Shown here piece by piece: positions 1-5,139 of a stretch of 9,013 nt of DNA (position 1 is its first letter; each line of letters opens with the position of its first letter). Where the stretch lies: the NCBI GenBank assembly GCA_021161995.1, contig JAGGZO010000065.1:1-9013 (forward strand), in the 5' to 3' direction. The position numbers and the translations under genes were made by a program. Below the pieces are notes generated by a model. The model was not told the origin of the DNA and did not search any database. It saw only the letters and a program-made list of their open reading frames with translations. Origin of the DNA: Candidatus Aenigmatarchaeota archaeon. Its GTDB lineage: Archaea; Aenigmatarchaeota; Aenigmatarchaeia; CG10238-14; SpSt-28.

Positions 1-825
1 ACCTCTATTATAGATTGCTATTTCATCAATAGTACCATTGAAATAATTTGATCCATATTCATTTCCAATTTCTAAACTTTTTGTGTTCAACCCTATGTCA
101 CCGTTCCAGCTCAAAGAAGATACTTTCTTACCATTAATCCATATTGCTTGCTCAGTTCCATCATAAACAGCAACTAAGTGGGTCCACTTGCCGATAATAT
201 CTTGGTTGTCTGCAACTACTTCATGAGGAGATCCTGTCGAATCTCCAACAAAAAATGTTATCCTTACACCATTACTAGTACCGGGCTCTATTCTTAAGAA
301 ATATCCAGAGCTCGGATAATCGCTTTTTGCAATTATTGTTTGCGTAGAAGAAACTGCATCTACTTTCAACCATACAGAAATTGCTGTTCTAGTTGAATCC
401 AGTGAAGGATTATAATTTACAATAAGCTTGCTATCTATACCATTGAATTTAATACCCTTACCAAAAAGAGTATCAACACAAGTTATGTTGTTCTCTATGG
501 GATCATTTTTTAATCCAGAAATATCTTTTAAATCACAGTCATCGAATGGAAGATGGAAAATCAAACCTGTATCGTTAGATAAACTTTTAACATAAATCTT
601 TCCGACTCCGTACTTAGCATTAAAAGGATTACCTCTTTGTAAACAATTCAGTTGGTTTATATCGGTTAACTCACCAGAGTAATAATCGGAGTCTACGCAA
701 AGATACTGTTTTTGTTGATATATTCTTACTGGTATTGTTAATGTAGAAGCAGCAACTACACCTAGAGAAATCATTAAAAAGAGTATCAAAATAATAGTAG
801 ATTTAATTGAAAATTGGTTCTGCAT
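1..825 (-). CDS. Exported LamG (concanavalin A-like) domain protein, 5' part only
   Basis: Reading frame open from an ATG at 825-823 to the left edge: 275 residues with no stop, so the C-terminus lies outside the window. Residues 1-27 look like a signal peptide: a short polar start with one Lys, a hydrophobic run (IILILFLMISLGVV) and AAST after it. Residues 28-86 are a Cys-containing extracellular spacer. Residues about 87-275 match the LamG/Laminin_G_3 fold: GLIFHLPFDD, a GKGIKFNG strand, SVWLK near 150, KWTHLVAVYDG near 213, IWINGKKV, GNEYGS near 254 and the closing GTIDEIAIYN near 268. This fold binds carbohydrate or protein ligands; the ligand here is unknown. Sequons such as NDT, NIT and NGT could be glycosylated. 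It lies 48 nt downstream of the acidic hypothetical gene and has a TATA-like box of its own. Domain call is firm; specific role is inference. Confidence 0.9.
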   Translation of the reverse strand, partial: MQNQFSIKSTIILILFLMISLGVVAASTLTIPVRIYQQKQYLCVDSDYYSGELTDINQLNCLQRGNPFNAKYGVGKIYVKSLSNDTGLIFHLPFDDCDLKDISGLKNDPIENNITCVDTLFGKGIKFNGIDSKLIVNYNPSLDSTRTAISVWLKVDAVSSTQTIIAKSDYPSSGYFLRIEPGTSNGVRITFFVGDSTGSPHEVVADNQDIIGKWTHLVAVYDGTEQAIWINGKKVSSLSWNGDIGLNTKSLEIGNEYGSNYFNGTIDEIAIYNRG

Positions 826-852
826 TATAATTTAAATTATGTTATTTGATAG

Positions 853-861
853 AAATAAAGG
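853..861 (-). promoter_or_regulatory. TATA-like box upstream of the LamG gene
   Basis: On the minus strand CCTTTATTT is centred about 31 nt before the ATG at 825, which would start transcription within a few bases of the start codon. No Shine-Dalgarno motif is visible between the box and the ATG, so a nearly leaderless mRNA is likely. The spacing is a little longer than at the other promoters here. Confidence 0.4.
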
Positions 862-873
862 TATAGAATTGAT

Positions 874-1677
874 TTAGCCATACATCATACTTTCGTCTTT
901 CTTTCTGTTTTTTCTAATTTTTTTTACATAATTAGAAACAATATCCTCTATAGCATCCTCTATATCTATTCTGGGTTCACCTTTTTTATCGATCCATACC
1001 TTCTTTATGTTATATCCTTGTTTGATATTAATTGGTACGTTTTCCTCAACAATCAATGCAGATATAGCCCTACGAGCTTTACCAACTGCAAAACTCTTTA
1101 TTATGTTATCATATATTCTATCTGACTCCGGCATTATCGAGCTCATCATCTGTTTTATTATTGTAACGTTCTTATCCTCATCCACGCTACGTATATATTC
1201 GATTGCTATCTCGACGTTCATATCCACATATTTTTCTATATAACCTTCCCACTCATCTATATCATCAATCTCTTCGTGTAAACCGTGAGTAAGTAATTTT
1301 ATATTTTTCGTTTTTTGGTCATATTCCACAAATATATGGTCTTTTCCAAAATATCTCTCATAAACCCTAAGTGCTGATAAAATCATACGAAGAGCTTCTA
1401 TGTTATTTAAATTTTGGGCAATATATCCATTACCATTTTCTCCAAAAAAAGCATCAGAGATTATTTTATCCCCGAGGTCATACATGTATGTTCTCAATTT
1501 GTTAGCAATTTCCTTTATTTTTCCAACATATTTCCAGTTAATTTTCTCTGGTAAATCTTCATCATCCATGAAAAGAGATAAATAGTACTTTACATACTCC
1601 TCCTCTTTTTCAATCATATCAGAGACTATTTCTATTACATGATCGTATTCTATAAGTACTTTATCATACGAATCCAT
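874..1677 (-). CDS. Hypothetical acidic, mostly helical protein (267 aa)
   Basis: I do not recognise this protein. It starts at an ATG (1677-1675) and ends at TAA (876-874). There is no signal peptide or membrane segment, so it should be cytoplasmic. The N-terminal two thirds are rich in Asp/Glu and look alpha-helical, with clusters such as EKEEEY and EEIDDIDEWEG. A central Gly/Asn patch (FFGENGNGYIAQNLNN, about residues 78-93) may be a loop or ligand site. The C-terminal part (about 190-255) holds KARRAISALIVEE and a strand-like segment KKVWIDKKGEPRIDIED, followed by a basic tail (KKIRKNRKKDE). No cysteine pair or clear enzyme motif is seen. It has its own TATA-like box about 26 nt before the ATG and a T-rich terminator between it and rpl44e, so it is probably transcribed separately. 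It might be lineage-specific. Coding status is well supported by length and composition; function unknown. Confidence 0.85.
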   Translation of the reverse strand: MDSYDKVLIEYDHVIEIVSDMIEKEEEYVKYYLSLFMDDEDLPEKINWKYVGKIKEIANKLRTYMYDLGDKIISDAFFGENGNGYIAQNLNNIEALRMILSALRVYERYFGKDHIFVEYDQKTKNIKLLTHGLHEEIDDIDEWEGYIEKYVDMNVEIAIEYIRSVDEDKNVTIIKQMMSSIMPESDRIYDNIIKSFAVGKARRAISALIVEENVPINIKQGYNIKKVWIDKKGEPRIDIEDAIEDIVSNYVKKIRKNRKKDESMMYG

Positions 1678-1699
1678 AGTATTATTTCACTACTAAAAA

Positions 1700-1707
1700 A
1701 TTAAAAA
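1700..1707 (-). promoter_or_regulatory. TATA-like box for the 267-aa gene
   Basis: TTTTTAAT on the minus strand, centred about 26 nt upstream of the ATG at 1677. With no GG-rich Shine-Dalgarno element in between, this predicts a leaderless transcript. Confidence 0.45.
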
Positions 1708-1761
1708 TCGACGTATTAAAAACATGAATAACCGGGATCGTCGTTATGTCTGTTAAGATAA

Positions 1762-1779
1762 ACAAAAAAGAATAAAAAT
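1762..1779 (-). terminator. T-rich archaeal-type terminator after rpl44e
   Basis: Just downstream of the rpl44e stop, the minus strand reads two pyrimidine runs (TATTTTTATTC then TTTTTTG). Archaeal RNA polymerase terminates at oligo-U tracts without needing a hairpin, and no strong hairpin is visible here. Confidence 0.5.
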
Positions 1780-1780
1780 A

Positions 1781-2065
1781 CTAAACCTCAACTAGCTTGA
1801 ACTTCTTGACTCTGAAACCTTCTCCATGTGTATGTGATTTACCACAGACAGTACACTTGAATCTCAGGTCAACCTTTCTAGTAGGTTTTTCTCTTCCCTT
1901 TGGGTTTTCCTTCGGGAAGCTACCATAACCCTTCATTTTTCTCAAGAATCTCCTCTGACCTTGTGCTAGTGTTCTCCTTGGTCTTCTTTTTGAAATGTAT
2001 ACTGTATGCACTGTATGTTTTTTACAATACGGACAGTAAATTCTTACTTTTTTTGGAAACTCCAT
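1781..2065 (-). CDS. rpl44e: Large-subunit ribosomal protein L44e (eL42)
   Basis: A 94-residue protein of the length and charge expected for archaeal L44e, the counterpart of eukaryotic eL42/L36A, which sits near the E site of the large subunit where the CCA end of the exiting tRNA binds. Visible hallmarks are the zinc-ribbon cysteine pairs CPYC (11-14) and CTVC (71-74), the conserved TLAQGQRRFLRKMKGYGS block (32-49) and the basic KPTRK stretch. The N-terminus (MEFPKKVRIYCPYC) aligns with the family, supporting the ATG at 2065. A GGTG Shine-Dalgarno-like site lies 7 nt before the ATG (complement of 2073-2076). It follows gins51 on the same strand with 51 nt between, so it may be co-transcribed, but TATA-like boxes in the gap could also drive it. 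The gene that often follows in archaea, rps27e, is not here: the next gene is the unassigned 267-aa protein. Confidence 0.97.
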   Translation of the reverse strand: MEFPKKVRIYCPYCKKHTVHTVYISKRRPRRTLAQGQRRFLRKMKGYGSFPKENPKGREKPTRKVDLRFKCTVCGKSHTHGEGFRVKKFKLVEV

Positions 2066-2085
2066 ATTATTACACCGATCGAAAA

Positions 2086-2112
2086 TTATATAAACAGTTT
2101 ATATTTATAAAA
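2086..2112 (-). promoter_or_regulatory. Two TATA-like boxes between gins51 and rpl44e
   Basis: On the minus strand TTTATATAA (complement of 2086-2094) is centred 25 nt before the rpl44e ATG and would give a leaderless mRNA. TTTTATAAA (complement of 2104-2112) is about 18 nt further upstream and would give a short leader that includes the GGTG site. This could allow ribosomal-protein expression independent of gins51. Confidence 0.45.
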
Positions 2113-2116
2113 CAGG

Positions 2117-2833
2117 CTATTCTAGATACTCCTCAGCAGCTTTCTTCCTTATTAACAAGTCGGCTATTTCTATTGGTAATTCTACCATATCACCTTCTTT
2201 ATAGGGCCCGTATTCCTTACCATCTATGCCTAAGAAGTTAGGTAAATCCATTAGTATCATGACCTTCTTTTTATCTTCTTGTTTTGGCTCTTCTTTAACC
2301 TTCTTTTCTATAGCTTCTTTTATTTTTTCTTCTGGCACTTCTTCTATTGCTTTACTAGTTTCTTCTTTTTGATTATTTATTCCAGTTTTAGTCTCAGTCT
2401 CTTCAGCTGCAATAACATCAGAAATTTTCTTTGCTTCTTCTAGCAACTCTTCTTCATTAAGCTTCTCTATAGACTCGATATACTTAGTTCTCCTCTCTTT
2501 TATTAGGTTTACAATGGATTTGAAAAATTCAAACTCCTCTTCCGTTAAATTCTCGGGTATCAAGCCAGTTTTTATGTAAACAAAAGCATGAGAAATTATT
2601 TTCCTTTCCCTTTGATAAAATATATCTTCTATCATTCTTTTTACACTTTTCGCTTCCAACAAAAATTTTGGATTATCACTCTCTCTAGCTAGCTTAAACT
2701 TCAATGCCAAATAAGCTTTAACCTTTTCATAGAAGCCATCTGGTAGCTTTATAAGCTTTGGTTCATTCTTTTCTCTAAGCTGAATATCTCGTATTACCTC
2801 AAACGTTATGGCCTCTTTTTGTTCGTCTACCAC
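2117..2833 (-). CDS. gins51: GINS complex subunit, Gins51/Gins15 type (DNA replication)
   Basis: GINS joins MCM and Cdc45/RecJ-like protein in the archaeal replicative helicase. This 238-residue protein has the AB domain order of Gins51 (Sld5/Psf1-like). The helical A domain spans about 8-135 and includes LPDGFYEKVKAYL and the family-typical RERKIISHAF (75-84). A Glu/Lys-rich, low-complexity linker covers about 141-190. The small C-terminal B domain (190-238) carries the signature DLPNFLGIDG, YGPYKEGDMVELP and an AxxLIRKKAAEEY end. The start is GTG at 2833-2831, since an in-frame TAA lies two codons upstream. There is no Shine-Dalgarno site. It heads a minus-strand pair with rpl44e and is divergent from the small gene at 2903. 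The long charged linker makes it longer than the compact archaeal homologues I know of. Family assignment is strong; which archaeal GINS paralogue follows from domain order. Confidence 0.9.
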   Translation of the reverse strand: MVDEQKEAITFEVIRDIQLREKNEPKLIKLPDGFYEKVKAYLALKFKLARESDNPKFLLEAKSVKRMIEDIFYQRERKIISHAFVYIKTGLIPENLTEEEFEFFKSIVNLIKERRTKYIESIEKLNEEELLEEAKKISDVIAAEETETKTGINNQKEETSKAIEEVPEEKIKEAIEKKVKEEPKQEDKKKVMILMDLPNFLGIDGKEYGPYKEGDMVELPIEIADLLIRKKAAEEYLE

Positions 2834-2869
2834 AATTTAATCATAGAGTTAACTTTTTTTAGCTTCAGC

Positions 2870-2881
2870 AAAGGATAAAAG
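2870..2881 (+). promoter_or_regulatory. BRE/TATA-like element upstream of the small gene
   Basis: A purine run AAAGG followed by ATAAAAG, with the TATA part centred about 25 nt before the ATG at 2903. Read on the minus strand the same site is CTTTTAT, about 45 nt upstream of the gins51 GTG, so it may serve both directions. Confidence 0.4.
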
Positions 2882-2902
2882 TATGGTATCTAAGGTAAAC
2901 AT

Positions 2903-3110
2903 ATGGCTATAGAGGTTTACTATTCGATAGATGAAATAAAGGAAAAATTGAATGATCCCTATTCAGAAGCTAAAGAATTCTGGGAGGAGATCAGAACTAA
3001 AGACATGCCAGAGAAACTAACAGAGTATGATAAAAGCGGTATATGTTATAGATGATGATTGCGTTTTTGAGATACATGGTAATCAGTTATTGGTTTGTTT
3101 CCAAATATAA
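2903..3110 (+). pseudogene. Small gene apparently split by a +1 frameshift
   Basis: From the ATG at 2903 the frame encodes 50 residues (MAIEVYYSIDEIKEKLNDPY...) and stops at TGA 3053-3055. At the AAAA run near 3032-3035, dropping one A leads into the next frame, which continues in protein-like fashion: DKAVYVIDDDCVFEIHGNQ, then LLVCFQI and TAA at 3108-3110. The joined product would be 68 residues, an acidic helical N-terminal half and a strand-rich C-terminal half. The start has a TATA-like box 25 nt upstream and also AGGT 6 nt before the ATG. It sits between divergent gins51 and glnA, in the same direction as glnA. I do not recognise the family. The alternatives are a real 50-aa protein (2903-3055), a decayed gene, programmed frameshifting, or a sequencing indel in the A run. 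Confidence 0.5.
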
Positions 3111-3111
3111 T
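3103..3111 (+). promoter_or_regulatory. Distal TATA-like box in the glnA upstream region
   Basis: AAATATAAT lies at the 3' end of the small gene. A start 25 nt downstream of its centre would fall at about 3132, almost exactly at the first base of the 3131-3186 inverted repeat. That would put the hairpin at the very 5' end of a glnA leader RNA of about 100 nt. The element upstream of the box is not purine-rich, so the BRE is weak. Confidence 0.35.
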
Positions 3112-3130
3112 TTTGAAAAGAGAGCAAAAC

Positions 3131-3186
3131 GGTTGTAAAAGCCATATGCTAACTACTTTCTCTCAAGGTAGTATATCATTACAACC
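3131..3186 (+). repeat. Nested inverted repeat / two-stem hairpin upstream of glnA
   Basis: Outer arms GGTTGTAA (3131-3138) and TTACAACC (3179-3186) are perfectly complementary over 8 bp. Inside them ACTACTTT (3152-3159) and AAGGTAGT (3165-3172) form another 8-bp stem with one G-T pair and a CTCTC loop. The asymmetric internal loop has 13 nt on the 5' side and 6 nt on the 3' side. ATATGCTA (3144-3151) can also pair with TAGTATAT (3169-3176), so an alternative fold exists. No T-run follows, so it is not an intrinsic terminator. It could act as an mRNA leader structure, a small RNA, or a pair of operator half-sites for glnA. Known archaeal nitrogen repressor NrpR sites have much closer half-sites, so the match is not direct. 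Confidence 0.55.
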
Positions 3187-3192
3187 AGCTGG
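3185..3192. repeat. Perfect 8-bp palindrome CCAGCTGG
   Basis: This palindrome overlaps the last two bases of the outer hairpin arm and lies about 15 nt upstream of the proximal glnA TATA box. It could be a small operator, or chance. It competes with the outer stem for the bases CC at 3185-3186. Confidence 0.3.
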
Positions 3193-3195
3193 AAG

Positions 3196-3216
3196 AAAGG
3201 AAAATCATATTAATAA
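3196..3216 (+). promoter_or_regulatory. Proximal glnA promoter (BRE plus TATA)
   Basis: A purine-rich stretch (AAAGGAAAA, 3196-3204) precedes ATATTAATAA (3207-3216). The TATA centre is about 25 nt before the glnA ATG at 3236, which predicts that transcription starts at or next to the start codon. No Shine-Dalgarno site lies between, consistent with a leaderless mRNA. Confidence 0.5.
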
Positions 3217-3235
3217 TCTCTGACTTAAATATTAC

Positions 3236-4555
3236 ATGAAAGAAATAAAGGAGCTAGAAGAAGAATTACTTGAGAAGAATGTAAGGTTTATCAGACCTGT
3301 TTTCGTTGATATTCTCGGAAGAATGCTTGATTTTACAGTCCCCATAGAGGAATTCAAAGAACTGGTTAAAAACGGGAAGGGGTTTGATGGTTCTTCCGTA
3401 GAGGGTTTTGCAAGAACTGAAGAAAGTGATCTGAGGTTTATTCCCGATATAGATACGCTAGTAGTTTTACCTTGGGAATACAGAGGTATTGAAAAAACAT
3501 GGAGGGAGGCAATGGTTTTTGGGTACATAACTGATTCGAGTGGAAAAGAATACGAAGGAGATACGAGAACTTTGCTCAAAGATATAATAGAAAAATACAA
3601 GGATTTTGGCATATTAAAATGCGGGGCTGAGATAGAATTTTTTATTTTTGAAAATGATAAAACTCCAAAGCATACAGATGAAGGCGGATATTTTAGGTCG
3701 GGATTGTACGGAGAAATAAGAAAAGAAGCACAGCTCTTCCTCAATGAAATGGGAATAAAAACGGAATTCGACCATCATGAAGTTGCTAACAGTCAACATG
3801 AAATAGATTTAACTTATTCTGATGCTTTAAGGATGGCTGATAGTATAATTCTAACAAAATATGTTGTAAAAAAGATTGCAAAGAAATATGGAGTTTATGC
3901 TTCCTTTATGCCCAAGCCTGTTACAGGAATAAACGGAAACGGCATGCATATACATCTTTCATTATGGAAAGATAACAGAAACTTGTTTTTTGATGAAGAA
4001 AACCAGGGGTTAAGTAAGATTGCAAGATCATATATCGCTGGACTGATAAAATACGGAAAAGATATTCAGGCAGCTTTGAATCAATGGATAAATTCGTATA
4101 AAAGACTCTATCCTGGTTATGAAGCACCCACATACCTTGTTTGGGGTACAAAAAATAGGTCAGCTTATATAAGGGTTCCAGAATATCAAAAAGGGAGAGA
4201 GTCTGCAACAAGAATCGAGATAAGAAGTCCTGATCCGGCCTGCAATCCATACCTTGCACTAAGCCTAATACACGCAGCAGGTATACAGGGGATTATAGAA
4301 GGGTTAGAACCACCAGAACCTGTTGAAGTTGATGTTTATCATTTATCTGAGTCAGAAAGAAAGAAGTTGAACATAGAAGAACTTTCTCCTTCTTTAGAGA
4401 AAGCATTGGAGCTTTTCAAAAAGAGCGAATTGGTAAAAAAGACTTTGTCTAAACACATTTATCAAAAATTTATAGAAAATAAAAAAATCGAATGCGATAA
4501 TTTTAACAAGACTGTAACAGATTATGAAATAAAAAATTATTTTGGTGTATTATAA
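3236..4555 (+). CDS. glnA: Glutamine synthetase, class I-alpha
   Basis: Makes glutamine from glutamate, ammonia and ATP; the main ammonium-assimilation enzyme, a cytoplasmic dodecamer in class I. The 439-residue length is full size. The beta-grasp N-terminal domain includes FDGSSVEGF (50-58), with the catalytic Asp at 51. Metal and substrate residues are visible: EIEFF (132-136), HHEVANSQHEIDL (180-192, Glu 182 and 189), NGNGMHIHLSLW (233-244), the flexible-loop Glu in YPGYEAP (296), NRSAYIRVP (307-315) and RIEIRSPDPACNPYLA (326-341). The class I-beta insertion and the adenylylation motif NLYxLPPEE are absent (the matching place reads VDVYHLSESERKK), so control by adenylylation is not expected. 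It has a leaderless-type promoter and an unusual upstream inverted repeat. No PII (glnK) or amtB gene is adjacent. The plus-strand membrane protein at 4630 follows after 74 nt. Confidence 0.98.
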   Translation: MKEIKELEEELLEKNVRFIRPVFVDILGRMLDFTVPIEEFKELVKNGKGFDGSSVEGFARTEESDLRFIPDIDTLVVLPWEYRGIEKTWREAMVFGYITDSSGKEYEGDTRTLLKDIIEKYKDFGILKCGAEIEFFIFENDKTPKHTDEGGYFRSGLYGEIRKEAQLFLNEMGIKTEFDHHEVANSQHEIDLTYSDALRMADSIILTKYVVKKIAKKYGVYASFMPKPVTGINGNGMHIHLSLWKDNRNLFFDEENQGLSKIARSYIAGLIKYGKDIQAALNQWINSYKRLYPGYEAPTYLVWGTKNRSAYIRVPEYQKGRESATRIEIRSPDPACNPYLALSLIHAAGIQGIIEGLEPPEPVEVDVYHLSESERKKLNIEELSPSLEKALELFKKSELVKKTLSKHIYQKFIENKKIECDNFNKTVTDYEIKNYFGVL

Positions 4556-4598
4556 TTCTTATTTCACTCAGACCTTCAAAACCATTTCATTTCAATAG

Positions 4599-4606
4599 AT
4601 TAATAT
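4599..4606 (+). promoter_or_regulatory. TATA-like box for the VIT-like gene
   Basis: ATTAATAT centred about 27 nt before the ATG at 4630, with no Shine-Dalgarno site between. It suggests that this gene has its own leaderless transcript rather than depending on glnA read-through. Confidence 0.4.
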
Positions 4607-4629
4607 GGATTTAATTTTAATTGTAATGC

Positions 4630-5103
4630 ATGAAGCTTTCGATAAGAAAGGGTTTTAGTTTTGGTTTGACATCAGGAATAATTACAACATTGGGTTTAAT
4701 TGTGGGTTTGCATTCTGGTACTCACTCAGGGCTTGCTGTTATTGGTGGTATACTAGCTATAGCTATAGCAGATGCTATGTCAGATGCATTGGGAATTCAT
4801 ATATCAGAAGAATCGGAAAATAAGCATTCTGTGAAAGAAATATGGGAATCTACGATTGCCACATTTCTGTCTAAATTTGTTTTTGCATCGACTTTTATTG
4901 TTCCGATTTTGTTGCTAGAGCTTTCTGCTGCAGTTATCGTTTGTATCATATGGGGACTGGGTTTAATAGCAATATTTAGCTATCATATTGCTAAACAACA
5001 AAGAGCAAATCCTTACAAAACGATCTTAGAACATTTGACCATTGCCATCATGGTTATTGTCATAACTCATTATGTTGGGGATTGGGTAGCAGCTTTGGGT
5101 TAG
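4630..5103 (+). CDS. VIT1/CCC1-like integral membrane protein (putative metal transporter)
   Basis: A 157-residue protein with five predicted membrane helices at about 9-28, 34-56, 75-95, 97-120 and 133-156, the helix number typical of VIT1/CCC1 proteins, which move Fe(II) or Mn(II) out of the cytoplasm. The first helices read FGLTSGIITTLGLIVGL and GGILAIAIADAMSDALGIHI, like the family's GxxDGxxTTxxLVxG block and the following helix with SMAxGEYxS. The short Glu-rich loop after helix 2 (SEESENKHSVKE) corresponds to the place of the metal-binding segment in longer members. Differences: the Asp of the DG motif is replaced by Ser (TSG, 14-16), while Asp 48 and Asp 52 lie in helix 2, and the protein is shorter than usual (about 200-250). 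It ends 36 nt from the convergent FrhB-like gene. The membrane assignment is firm; the family is likely; substrate is inference. Confidence 0.65.
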   Translation: MKLSIRKGFSFGLTSGIITTLGLIVGLHSGTHSGLAVIGGILAIAIADAMSDALGIHISEESENKHSVKEIWESTIATFLSKFVFASTFIVPILLLELSAAVIVCIIWGLGLIAIFSYHIAKQQRANPYKTILEHLTIAIMVIVITHYVGDWVAALG

Positions 5104-5128
5104 ATTTCTCTGGAATTCTCAATAAATC

Positions 5129-5134
5129 AAAAAA
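5129..5134 (-). terminator. Oligo-T tract after the FrhB-like gene
   Basis: Downstream of the TGA stop (5142-5140) the minus strand reads GGTGATTTTTTGATTTATTG, with T6 at the complement of 5129-5134. This is suitable as an archaeal U-tract terminator in the short convergent gap with the VIT-like gene. Confidence 0.4.
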
Positions 5135-5139
5135 TCACC

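Noticed and set aside
1709..1743. Inverted repeat CGACG/CGTCG between rpl44e and the 267-aa gene
   Set aside because: Only 5 bp with a 25-nt spacer; expected by chance and not placed at the promoter in a telling way.
1900..2241. 113-aa plus-strand open frame across rpl44e and the end of gins51
   Set aside because: It overlaps two well-identified genes on the other strand and has no promoter or recognisable motif.
3131..3192. H/ACA guide RNA candidate, because the fold has a lower stem, a large internal loop and an upper stem
   Set aside because: The sequence after the lower stem reads AGC rather than ACA, and the upper stem shows no K-turn or K-loop G-A pairs.
3050..3223. Box C/D small RNA candidate, from ATGATGA near 3051 and CTGA near 3220
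   Set aside because: The boxes are about 170 nt apart, far longer than archaeal C/D RNAs, and no matching internal C'/D' boxes were seen.
3232..3744. 170-aa open frame on the minus strand within glnA
   Set aside because: Fully antisense to a confident glutamine synthetase gene; the Ser/Phe-rich translation is what the reverse strand of such a gene gives.
4626..4658. Alternative ATG four bases before the VIT-like gene start
   Set aside because: It opens a ten-codon frame that ends at TAG; only the ATG at 4630 leads into the membrane protein.
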